Both the position numbers and the translations under genes were made by a program. This document shows, piece after piece, positions 26,507-34,138 of a stretch of DNA of 64,000 nucleotides; position 1 is the first letter of the stretch; every line of letters begins with the position of its first letter. The stretch comes from Agromyces bauzanensis. Its GTDB lineage: Bacteria; Actinomycetota; Actinomycetes; Actinomycetales; Microbacteriaceae. Below the pieces are notes generated by a model. That model made no database searches. It was not told the DNA's origin and was given only the letters and a program-made list of their open reading frames with translations. The stretch spans positions 1 to 64,000 of the forward strand of contig NZ_BMMD01000013.1 in the NCBI RefSeq assembly GCF_014645655.1, in the 5' to 3' direction.

Positions 26507-26677
26507 TCATTCGACCGGCGGGACCTTGGGACCGTCCGACGGTCTCACCTTCGCGCACCTCGCGCACTTCGCGCACTTCGCGCACTTCGCGCACTCGAAG
26601 TACCTGGAACCGGACTCTGGCTCGCGGTGCGCGACCCACTCATGCCCTCCGAGACGGCATGGCCAATGTTCCGACAC
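26507..26677 (-). CDS. small cysteine-rich protein, possible zinc knuckle, expanded by a 9-bp repeat
   Basis: 56 residues from GTG 26677, which has GGGAGGG 6 nt upstream. The pattern CRLGGHEWVAHREPESGSRY then FECAKC resembles short actinobacterial proteins with a C-x-x-H-x-W ... C-x-x-C metal-binding ending. After the first CAKC, the codons GCG AAG TGC repeat, giving ECAKCAKCAKCARCAK, where relatives have a single C-x-x-C. The repetition is a 9-bp tandem repeat at about 26550-26595. Whether the protein is made is uncertain. Confidence 0.4.
   Translation of the reverse strand: MSEHWPCRLGGHEWVAHREPESGSRYFECAKCAKCAKCARCAKVRPSDGPKVPPVE
26550..26595 (-). repeat. 9-bp tandem repeat (GCGCACTTC), about five units
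   Basis: CTCGCGCAC / TTCGCGCAC words repeat with period 9 on the plus strand. In the minus-strand small gene the unit encodes A-K-C, so length changes keep the frame. Confidence 0.8.
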
Positions 26678-27056
26678 GGCGATCCCTCCCAACGCGGCAT
26701 TCATCTTCGGATGCCCCGTGCCACCGCGGAGGCCACGGGCAGCCCTGGTCGCGACCGCCGCGACATTTTCTGCCAGCTGAAAGATCGTCGGATCTTTCCA
26801 TCCGCAGGAGCCCGAATCGGCGCGAACGGCGAAATCTGCGACATACTCTGAACGACGTGCAGCAGCGCGGCCGCGCGGGATCCTCTCGAACCGGCGGCAC
26901 CGCTGCACTCCGTGTGAGAGGTTTACCCGTGAACGGCATCGCAACGAGGTCGCGGATGCGCGCGCTCGGCGGCGGGGCGTGCGCGGTCGCATCGGGCGCA
27001 CGGACGCTGCAGGCGGCGTGTCCGTATGCGGCGGCATCGACGAGGAGGAGAACCAC
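26678..27056. other. pntA upstream region
   Basis: No gene is supported. A hairpin or operator-like inverted repeat, AAAGATC-GTCG-GATCTTT, lies at 26780-26797. GAGGAGGAG just before 27057 is the pntA ribosome binding site. Confidence 0.5.
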
Positions 27057-28622
27057 ATGACGCGTATCGGGGTCGTCACCGAGCAGGGCTCGGAGGCGCG
27101 CGTGGCCGCGACGCCGGCAACCGCGAAGCAGTTGATCGGGCTGGGCTACGAGGTTGTCGTCGAGTCAGGCGCCGGAGCGTCGTCGTCGTTCCCCGATGAC
27201 GCGTTCGTCGACGCCGGGGCTTCCATCGTGTCGCTGACCGACGCATTCACCGCCGACATCGTGCTGAAGGTGAATGCGCCGACCGACGCCGAGATCGGCC
27301 TCCTCACGCCAGGAGCGGTGGTCGTCGGCCTGCTCAGCCCCGCGCTCAGGCCCGAGCTGCTCGCCGCGTTGTCGGCACGTGGCGTGACCGCGCTCGCCCT
27401 GGATGCGGTGCCCCGCATCTCGCGCGCCCAGTCGATGGACGTGCTCAGCTCGATGGCGAACATCGCGGGCTACCGGGCCGTGGTCGAGGCCGCTCACGAG
27501 TTCGGCCGGTTCTTCACGGGCCAGGTGACCGCCGCCGGCAAGGTGCCGCCCGCCAAGGTGCTCGTGGCGGGCGCGGGTGTCGCCGGCCTCGCCGCGATCG
27601 GCGCGGCGTCGAGCCTCGGCGCCATCGTGCGCGCCACCGACCCGCGCCCCGAGGTCGCCGACCAGGTGAAGTCGATCGGCGGCGAGTACCTGAAGGTCGA
27701 GGTCGAGGTCGAGCAGTCCACCGACGGCTACGCGAAGGCGACGAGCGAGGCGTACGACCGTCGCGCCGCCGAGATCTACTCCGAGCAGGCGCGCGACGTC
27801 GACATCGTCATCACGACCGCCCTCATCCCGGGCCGCCCGGCGCCGCGGCTCATCACCGCCGCCGACGTCGCGAGCATGAAGCCAGGCAGCGTCGTCGTCG
27901 ACATGGCCGCGGGGATGGGCGGCAACGTCGAGGGCTCGGTCGCCGGCGAGCGGATCGTCACGCCGAACGGCGTCGTCATCCTGGGCTACACCGACCTCGC
28001 CTCGCGGCTTCCCACGCAGGCGTCGCAGCTGTACGGCACGAACCTCGTGAACCTCCTCAAGCTGCTGACGCCCGGCAAGGACGGTCGGCTCGTCATCGAC
28101 TTCGACGACATCGTGCAGCGTTCGGTCACGGTCGTGCGCGACGGCGAGACCACGTGGCCGCCGCCTCCCGTGCAGGTCTCGGCCGCCCCCGCGGCGCAGG
28201 CGCAGGCGAAGACGGCGGCGGATGCCGGGACCGAGGTCGCCCGCCCGCCCAAGCGCGGGCTCACGAGGGGTGGCCGCATCGCGCTCATCGCGGCGGGAAT
28301 CGCCGCGCTCTTCCTGGTGAACGCCATCGCGCCCGACCCGCTGCCGCAGCACTTCACGGTGCTCGCGCTGTCGATCGTCGTCGGCTTCTACGTGATCGGC
28401 AAGGTCGCCCACGCGCTGCACACGCCGCTCATGAGCGTGACGAACGCGATCTCGGGCATCATCATCGTCGGCGCCATCGTGCAGGTCACGAGCGACGTGC
28501 CGGCCGTGCAGGCGCTCTCGGCGATCGCCATCCTCATCGCCAGCATCAACATCTTCGGTGGATTCGCGGTGACCCGCCGCATGCTCGGCATGTTCGCCAG
28601 GGGCGACCGAGCGAGCAGCTGA
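27057..28622 (+). CDS. pntA: NAD(P) transhydrogenase subunit alpha
   Basis: 521 residues, so the alpha-1 and alpha-2 parts are fused as in the Escherichia coli type. The NAD-binding domain includes VVTEQGSEARVAATPATAKQ, VLVAGAGVAGLAAIGAASSLG and RATDPRPEVADQVKSIGGEY; after a proline/alanine linker (about residues 365-405) come four transmembrane segments (IALIAAGIAALFLVNAIAP onward). The enzyme couples proton flow to hydride transfer from NADH to NADP+. ATG 27057 has GAGGAGGAG upstream. pntB follows after 33 bp. Confidence 0.95.
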   Translation: MTRIGVVTEQGSEARVAATPATAKQLIGLGYEVVVESGAGASSSFPDDAFVDAGASIVSLTDAFTADIVLKVNAPTDAEIGLLTPGAVVVGLLSPALRPELLAALSARGVTALALDAVPRISRAQSMDVLSSMANIAGYRAVVEAAHEFGRFFTGQVTAAGKVPPAKVLVAGAGVAGLAAIGAASSLGAIVRATDPRPEVADQVKSIGGEYLKVEVEVEQSTDGYAKATSEAYDRRAAEIYSEQARDVDIVITTALIPGRPAPRLITAADVASMKPGSVVVDMAAGMGGNVEGSVAGERIVTPNGVVILGYTDLASRLPTQASQLYGTNLVNLLKLLTPGKDGRLVIDFDDIVQRSVTVVRDGETTWPPPPVQVSAAPAAQAQAKTAADAGTEVARPPKRGLTRGGRIALIAAGIAALFLVNAIAPDPLPQHFTVLALSIVVGFYVIGKVAHALHTPLMSVTNAISGIIIVGAIVQVTSDVPAVQALSAIAILIASINIFGGFAVTRRMLGMFARGDRASS

Positions 28623-28655
28623 CCGCCCGACGACGACGTCCCTAGGAGCCTCCCT

Positions 28656-30071
28656 GTGCCTGAAACCCTGCTGACCCCCGAATCCGTCGCGGGCGCCGCG
28701 TACCTCGTCGCGGCCCTGCTCTTCATCATGAGCCTCGCCGGCCTGAGCCGCCACGAGAGTTCCCGCGCCGGCGTGACCTACGGCATGATCGGCATGGCCA
28801 TCGCGCTCATCGCCACCGTCTGGCTGACGTTCAGCGACGGCTGGGGCGAGCCGGCCGTCATGGTCGGCCTCGGCCTGCTCGTCGCGGCCGTGATCGTCGG
28901 CGCCGCCATCGGCCTCTGGCGGGCCCGCGTGGTGCAGATGACCGGGATGCCCGAGCTCATCGCCCTGCTGCACAGCTTCGTCGGTCTCGCCGCGGTGCTC
29001 GTCGGCTGGAACGGCCACCTCGAGGACCCGGGCCTCGAGGGTGCGCTGCGCGACATCCATCACGCCGAGGTCTTCATCGGCGTGTTCATCGGCGCCGTCA
29101 CGTTCACCGGATCGATCGTGGCGTTCCTCAAGCTGTCCGCGCGCATGAAGTCGGCGCCGCTCGTGCTGCCGGGCAAGAACGCGCTGAACCTCGGCGCCCT
29201 CGTCGTGTTCGTCGGCCTCACCGTCTGGTACGTCGTCACGCCCGAGCTGTCGCTGCTCGTCGCCGTGACCGCGCTCGCGCTGGCGCTCGGCTGGCATCTC
29301 GTCGCGTCGATCGGCGGCGGCGACATGCCCGTGGTCGTCTCGATGCTGAACAGCTACTCGGGCTGGGCGGCGGCGGCCGCGGGCTTCCTGCTCAACAACG
29401 ACCTGCTGATCGTCACCGGCGCGCTCGTGGGCTCCTCGGGTGCCTACCTCTCGTACATCATGTGCCGGGCGATGAACCGGTCGTTCATCTCGGTCATCGC
29501 GGGCGGCTTCGGCATCGAGGCGCCGAAGAAGGGCGACGAGGAGGTCGGCGAGCACCGCGAGATCCAGGCAGCGGGTGCCGCAGAGCTCTTGAAGGACGCC
29601 ACCAGCGTGGTCATCACGCCGGGCTACGGCATGGCGGTCGCGCAGGCGCAGTACCCCGTCGCCGAACTCACGCAGAAGCTGCGCGAGCGTGGCATCGACG
29701 TGCGATTCGGCATCCACCCCGTCGCCGGGCGCCTGCCCGGGCACATGAACGTGCTCCTCGCCGAGGCGAAGGTGCCCTACGACATCGTGGAGGAGATGGA
29801 CGAGATCAACGACGACCTCGCGTCGACCTCCGTCGTGCTCGTGATCGGCGCCAACGACACCGTCAACCCGGCCGCCGCAGAGGACCCGGGCAGCCCGATC
29901 GCGGGAATGCCGGTGCTGCGCGTGTGGGAGGCCGACAACGTCATCGTGTTCAAGCGTTCCATGGCGTCGGGATACGCGGGCGTTGCCAACCCGCTGTTCT
30001 ACCGCGACAACGCGCAGATGCTGTTCGGCGACGCCAAGGAGCGCGTGGAGGACATCCTCAAGGCGCTCTGA
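28656..30071 (+). CDS. pntB: NAD(P) transhydrogenase subunit beta
   Basis: 471 residues. About nine transmembrane helices come first, including [20 protein letters not shown], then the soluble NADP(H)-binding domain: [60 protein letters not shown] and [23 protein letters not shown] 28656 has AGGAG about 8 nt upstream. Forms the membrane transhydrogenase with PntA. Confidence 0.96.
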   Translation: MPETLLTPESVAGAAYLVAALLFIMSLAGLSRHESSRAGVTYGMIGMAIALIATVWLTFSDGWGEPAVMVGLGLLVAAVIVGAAIGLWRARVVQMTGMPELIALLHSFVGLAAVLVGWNGHLEDPGLEGALRDIHHAEVFIGVFIGAVTFTGSIVAFLKLSARMKSAPLVLPGKNALNLGALVVFVGLTVWYVVTPELSLLVAVTALALALGWHLVASIGGGDMPVVVSMLNSYSGWAAAAAGFLLNNDLLIVTGALVGSSGAYLSYIMCRAMNRSFISVIAGGFGIEAPKKGDEEVGEHREIQAAGAAELLKDATSVVITPGYGMAVAQAQYPVAELTQKLRERGIDVRFGIHPVAGRLPGHMNVLLAEAKVPYDIVEEMDEINDDLASTSVVLVIGANDTVNPAAAEDPGSPIAGMPVLRVWEADNVIVFKRSMASGYAGVANPLFYRDNAQMLFGDAKERVEDILKAL

Positions 30072-30252
30072 CGCGTTCCGGTGGCAGGCGGCCCAGCCGA
30101 GGCCGACGATGACGGCCGTGCCGTCCGGACCGCGGAACGGAGAGGCGCGCGGTGACGAACGAGCTCCAGCCGAGCTGTTCGCCGAGTGCGAGGGCGACGA
30201 ACGGCAGCACGCCCGGGATGAGGCCGACCACGACGGCGAGGAGGGGCGGCAT
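30072..30252 (-). pseudogene. remnant of a CPBP-family membrane protease
   Basis: From an ATG at 30252 the frame gives LIPGVLPFVALALGEQLGWSSF, then VTARLS. After a frameshift near 30145 it continues as FRGPDGTAVIVGLGWAACHR. In intact CPBP proteases the same block reads GEE-x-GWRG...PRL then a WAxWH motif, so the second glutamate, the arginine and the tryptophan before the histidine are altered, and both ends are missing. It lies just after pntB, facing it. Confidence 0.55.
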
Positions 30253-30393
30253 GCCCGTCGATTCCCCGTTCCCGGCTCTTCGACATCGAGGTCGGAGTGC
30301 GGCGCACGGTCGGTCCACCCGCCCTCGGCATTCGCGCAGCGGGGCGGCGCGTAGGATGGATCGGTATCCCCCTCCGACGTGAAAGAGGTCGCC

Positions 30394-30981
30394 GTGGCCA
30401 GCGCCCGCGATGCCGCCCCGGAGCGCGCAACCCACTCCTGGGTCGTCCCGGTCGTGCGCGGCGCGCTCGCCGTCGTCCCCGGCGTGGCCATCGCGTTCTC
30501 GCAGGACCATTCCGCGGGGTTCGGGCTCTTGGTGTTCGGCACCTGGGCGGTCGTCTCCGGACTCGTGGTCGGCGCGCTCGCGGTGCGCGACGCGACGGTT
30601 CCCGGCATCCGGTCGCTGTTCGCCGTGAACGCGGTCGTCACGGTCGCGGCGGGCATCCTCGCCCTCACGGTGCCCGGCGGACTCCCGTTCCTGCTCTACC
30701 TGGTGAGCGTGTGGGCCGCCGTCACCGGCTTCGTCGAGATCTACGCGGGCCTTCGCGCGCGCGGCCGCATCGCCGCCGCGCGCGACTGGATCGCGGCCGG
30801 CGCGTTCACGGCGCTGCTCGCGATCGTCTTCCTGCTGCTGCCGCCAGACGCCGTCGCCGCGGTGGGGCTGCTCGGCGCCTACCTCGTGATCCTGGGCGTG
30901 TACCTGGTCATCGGCGGGTTCTCGTTGAAATGGGCCGCGGCGCCCGATCGTGCCGCGGCCGGAACGGAGCAGCACCCGTGA
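30394..30981 (+). CDS. HdeD/DUF308-like membrane protein
   Basis: 195 residues with six hydrophobic segments arranged in pairs: VRGALAVVPGVAIAFSQD, FGTWAVVSGLVVGALAVR, NAVVTVAAGILALTVPGG, LLYLVSVWAAVTGFVEIYAG, and two more. This paired layout is characteristic of HdeD-type (DUF308) proteins, one of which aids acid resistance in E. coli; function here is not known. GTG 30394 has AAAGAGGT upstream; GTG 30379 is an alternative. Overlaps the next gene by 4 bp. Confidence 0.8.
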   Translation: MASARDAAPERATHSWVVPVVRGALAVVPGVAIAFSQDHSAGFGLLVFGTWAVVSGLVVGALAVRDATVPGIRSLFAVNAVVTVAAGILALTVPGGLPFLLYLVSVWAAVTGFVEIYAGLRARGRIAAARDWIAAGAFTALLAIVFLLLPPDAVAAVGLLGAYLVILGVYLVIGGFSLKWAAAPDRAAAGTEQHP

Positions 30982-31250
30982 GCCAGTCCCCCGGCGAGTT
31001 CAAGCCGAGCCGACGCGACATGCTGCGACCGATCGAGTACGTCGGCGGTGCGGCGATCGGCGCCGTCTTCACGAGTCTTATCGTGCTCATGGTGACGCGC
31101 GACGTGACGCTCACGCTCATCACGGCGGGCGGGGTGTTCATCGTCGTGCTCGTGATGCTGGCGCTCTTCGCGATGACCGTGAAGACGGATGCCTCGGGGC
31201 CCGATGACCCCGACGACGTCCCGCCCCCGCCGCCCTCCTCGCACGGCTGA
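30978..31250 (+). CDS. small two-helix membrane protein
   Basis: 90 residues: a short basic N-terminus, two transmembrane helices (YVGGAAIGAVFTSLIVLMVT and LITAGGVFIVVLVMLALFAM) and a D/P-rich tail ending PPPPPSSHG. GTG 30978 overlaps the HdeD-like stop (GTGA), so the two are co-translated. I do not recognise a named family; conservation next to HdeD-like genes in relatives is my impression only. Confidence 0.7.
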   Translation: MSQSPGEFKPSRRDMLRPIEYVGGAAIGAVFTSLIVLMVTRDVTLTLITAGGVFIVVLVMLALFAMTVKTDASGPDDPDDVPPPPPSSHG

Positions 31251-31295
31251 GCCCACCGGGCGCGCACCTGCTCGCTGCGCCAGTCCCGCGCCCAC

Positions 31296-31316
31296 TGCGC
31301 CAGCACGACTGGCGCA
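31296..31316. terminator. possible bidirectional terminator
   Basis: TGCGCCAG-CACGA-CTGGCGCA forms an 8-bp perfect stem in the gap between convergent genes. There is no T run, so the role is tentative. Confidence 0.4.
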
Positions 31317-31375
31317 CCGGGCGCTCGCGTGGCGCAGCGCCGCCGTCGGGCTGGCGGGCCGTCGGGCCGTCGGGC

Positions 31376-32758
31376 TCAGCCCAGGCGGTCGACGAGCTCC
31401 GACGCGATGCCCGTGTAGCCGCCGGGCGTGAGTGCCAGCAGGCGCCGCTTCGCGGCATCCCCGATCTCGAGGCCCTCGATGAACGCCGCGAGGTCGGCGG
31501 CGCCCACGCGCTTGCCGCGCGTCAGCCCCTTGAGCAGCGCGTACGGGTCGGTGATCGTCGAGCGTCCGGCGACCACCTCGGCGCGGATGACGGTCTGGAT
31601 CGCCTCGCCCAGCACCTCCCAGTTGCCGTCGAGGTCGGCGGCGAGCACGTCGGGGTCGAGGTCGATCTCGCCGAGGCCGCGTTGGATGTTGTCGAGCGCG
31701 AGCAGCGAGTGTCCGAAGCCCACGCCGATGTTGCGCTGCGCGCTGGAGTCGGTGAGGTCGCGCTGCATGCGGCTCGTCACGAGGGTGGAGGCGAGTGAGT
31801 CGAGCACGGCGCTCGACAGCTCGAGGTTCGCCTCGGCGTTCTCGAACCGGATCGGGTTGACCTTGTGCGGCATGGTCGACGAGCCCGTCGCGCCCGCGGT
31901 CGGGATCTGCCGGAAGTAGCCCAGCGAGATGTACGTCCAGATGTCGGTCGCGAGGTTGTGCAGCACGCGGTTGGCGTGCGACACCTTCGCGTAGAGCTCG
32001 GCCTGCCAGTCGTGCGACTCGATCTGGGTCGTGAGCGGGTTCCACATGAGGCCGAGCGACTCGACGAACTCGCGCGAGACCTCGGGCCACGCGACATCCG
32101 GTGCCGCGACCACATGCGCCGAGAACGTGCCGGTCGCGCCCGAGAACTTGCCGAGGTACTCGTTGGCCTCGATCTGCGCGGCGATACGACCGAGTCGGTG
32201 GGCGAATACCGCGAGCTCCTTGCCCATCGTCGTGGGGGTCGCGGGCTGGCCGTGCGTGCGCGAGAGCATCGCCGCGTCGCGGTGCTCGACGGCCAGGGCG
32301 GCGAGTGCGTCGATCACGTCACGGATCTTCGGCAGCCAGACCTCGCGCACGGCGTCGCGCACGGTGATGGCATAGGAGAGGTTGTTGATGTCCTCGCTCG
32401 TGCATGCGAAGTGCGTGAGCTCGGCGATGTCGTCGAGGCCGAGGAGCTCGAGGCTGCGGCGCACGTAGTACTCGACCGCCTTGACGTCGTGGCGGGTCGT
32501 GGCCTCGAGCCCCGCGAGCTCGTCGATGTCGGCCTGGCCGAACTCAGTCACGATGGAACGCAGCCGGGCCTGCTGCTCGGCCGAGAGCGGCGAGGAGCCG
32601 AAGAAGCGACGGTCGGTCTGGGCGATGAGCCACTCCACCTCGACCTGCACGCGAGCCCGGTTGAGCCCGGCCTCCGAGAGGTGCTCGCCGAGCTCGCCGA
32701 CCGCCGAGCGGTACCGTCCGTCGAGCGGGCTGAGCGGCTGGGGAGCCAGCGAAGTCAT
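31376..32758 (-). CDS. purB: adenylosuccinate lyase
   Basis: 460 residues. Fumarase-superfamily signature GSSTMPHKVNP, plus HDVKAVEYYVRR, THFACTSEDINNLSYA and SRTHGQPATPTTMGKEL. It cleaves adenylosuccinate and SAICAR, both in purine synthesis. The length and the PLDGRYRS start match the E. coli-like PurB group. ATG 32758 overlaps the stop of the upstream phosphatase gene (ATGA). Confidence 0.96.
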   Translation of the reverse strand: MTSLAPQPLSPLDGRYRSAVGELGEHLSEAGLNRARVQVEVEWLIAQTDRRFFGSSPLSAEQQARLRSIVTEFGQADIDELAGLEATTRHDVKAVEYYVRRSLELLGLDDIAELTHFACTSEDINNLSYAITVRDAVREVWLPKIRDVIDALAALAVEHRDAAMLSRTHGQPATPTTMGKELAVFAHRLGRIAAQIEANEYLGKFSGATGTFSAHVVAAPDVAWPEVSREFVESLGLMWNPLTTQIESHDWQAELYAKVSHANRVLHNLATDIWTYISLGYFRQIPTAGATGSSTMPHKVNPIRFENAEANLELSSAVLDSLASTLVTSRMQRDLTDSSAQRNIGVGFGHSLLALDNIQRGLGEIDLDPDVLAADLDGNWEVLGEAIQTVIRAEVVAGRSTITDPYALLKGLTRGKRVGAADLAAFIEGLEIGDAAKRRLLALTPGGYTGIASELVDRLG

Positions 32759-33282
32759 CGGTGTCCTTGTCTGAGTGCGGGGGCGAGTTGCCGGAAGAGC
32801 GCCTGGGTCGACCGCTCTATCATCCCAAGAACTCGATCGAAGGTCGCCGCGTCGGAGTAGTAGGGGTCGGGCACGTCCTGCAGGACGGCGAGTTCGGGGT
32901 CGAACTCGAGCAGCAGCCGTACCTTCTCCTGGTCGACCTGCGACGGGGCCCAGTTGCGCAGGATTCGCAGCTGCCCCCGGTCGAACACGACGATGAGGTC
33001 GAGCGCGGGGAAGTCCTCAGCGTCGAACTGGCGGGCCCGGTGGTGCGTGCCGTCATAGCCGGCGCGCTCCAGCGCGTCGATGGTGCGCTGGTCGGCCTGC
33101 TCGCCGACGTGCCAGTCCCCCGTCGAGGCCGACTCGATCGCGATGCGCTCGCCGAGCCCGGCTCGTTCGGCGAGGGAGCGCAGCACCACCTCGGCCATCG
33201 GCGAGCGGCAGATGTTGCCGGTGCACACGAAGGAGACTCGGAAGAGCTGCGCGGCGTCCCCCGCGGGTTCCGCTCGCGTCAT
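32755..33282 (-). CDS. low-molecular-weight protein-tyrosine phosphatase
   Basis: 175 residues. The P-loop VCTGNICRSP has catalytic Cys20 and Arg26, and DVPDPYYSD supplies the general-acid aspartate. The family dephosphorylates tyrosine, and sometimes arginine, in proteins. ATG 33282 is preceded by GGGAG almost directly. Coupled to purB by a 4-bp overlap, an unusual pairing with no obvious shared pathway. Confidence 0.92.
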   Translation of the reverse strand: MTRAEPAGDAAQLFRVSFVCTGNICRSPMAEVVLRSLAERAGLGERIAIESASTGDWHVGEQADQRTIDALERAGYDGTHHRARQFDAEDFPALDLIVVFDRGQLRILRNWAPSQVDQEKVRLLLEFDPELAVLQDVPDPYYSDAATFDRVLGMIERSTQALFRQLAPALRQGHR

Positions 33283-33369
33283 GCTCCCATTGTGGACGAC
33301 CGCGCCCGATCGCACAGCAGGGAATTCACCCGCTCAGGTCTTCTGGTCGCCGCGATCCGAGGAGGGACC

Positions 33370-33705
33370 ATGACGACGGATGCCCCTCCGCCCGAGCTGC
33401 ACGTCGACTCGCCGCTCGCGGCGCGGCTCGCGGCGGCGCAGCACCCCGATCTCGCGGGACCGATCGAGCTCGTGGCCAACGCGATGATCCGCCTCGGCGA
33501 CCGCTATGCCATCCGGTTGCCGCGCCGCCGCCTCGCGATCCCGCTCGCCCGGAACGAGCAGCGCTGGCTTCCCGTGCTCGCCCCGCGGCTGACGGTGCCC
33601 ATCCCCTCCCCCCGTGCGCGTCGGCACGCCCGCGCCCCGGACGCCCCGGCGAACTCGTTCGGCAGCATGGGCGCCGAGGCGCTCGAGCAGGTGCCCGCCG
33701 ATTGA
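33370..33705 (+). pseudogene. aminoglycoside phosphotransferase-like gene, N-lobe fragment only
   Basis: 111 residues from ATG 33370 (GGAGGG upstream). HVDSPLAARLAAAQHPDLAG, then IRLGDRYAIRLPRRRLAIPL and NEQRWLPVLAPRLTVPIPSP match the first ~90 residues of APH-type kinases, whose full length is about 290-300. The glycine-rich loop, the catalytic HGD motif and everything after are missing; the tail is unrelated. Either a dead remnant or a short new product; I favour a remnant. Confidence 0.6.
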
Positions 33706-33805
33706 CGTCGGTCGGGTCGTCCTCCCCAGCCGCGCCGGCGCGGAATCGATGCACGAATGCCGCGGCGCGGGTGTTCCGGCGTGGCCGCCGCGCGAGGCTC
33801 GGGGC

Positions 33806-34138
33806 ATGCAGGACGCCCCTCCACCCGCCGTGCCGCTCGCGCTCGCGGGCCGGACCGTGACACCTGAGCTCGTCGACGCGGCGCGCCGGCACCTCGTGAT
33901 GCTGCGTGCGCTGCATGAGGAGGTGCGCCTCACCGTTCCGACCCTGTGCCCACCCGGCACGGGCGCATGGCGCTCTGCCGCGGCCGACCGATATGTGGAG
34001 CGGCTCGACCACCTGCGCGACCGGCTCATCGGCGCGCTCGGATGCCTCGCGGATGCGTCGGCCGCGCTCGACGAGCGCATCCGCCGGATGCAGGCGCAGC
34101 TCGACGCGCAGCACGCCGCGGGCGGGACGGGGCGATGA
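33806..34138 (+). CDS. small helical protein, WXG100-like
   Basis: 110 residues. After a short variable N-terminus the protein is predicted to be two helices around a turn at TGAWRSAAADRYVERLDHL, resembling the W-x-G/S-x-A-A-x-x-Y/F pattern of WXG100 (ESX-type) proteins, with SAALDERIRRMQAQL as the second helix. ATG 33806 lacks a clear ribosome binding site. It overlaps the following hydrolase gene by 4 bp (ATGA), so the two are made together. No ESX secretion genes are in the window. Family assignment is by pattern only. Confidence 0.5.
   Translation: MQDAPPPAVPLALAGRTVTPELVDAARRHLVMLRALHEEVRLTVPTLCPPGTGAWRSAAADRYVERLDHLRDRLIGALGCLADASAALDERIRRMQAQLDAQHAAGGTGR

Noticed and set aside
26780-26797. 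AAAGATC-GTCG-GATCTTT as a terminator
   Set aside because: No gene ends near it in the right orientation; it may be an operator but there is no further support.
27165-30668. Very long minus-strand frame (over 1,100 codons) across pntA-pntB
   Set aside because: It is antisense to two well-conserved genes and its translation is histidine-, arginine- and aspartate-rich without families; a shadow of high-GC third positions.
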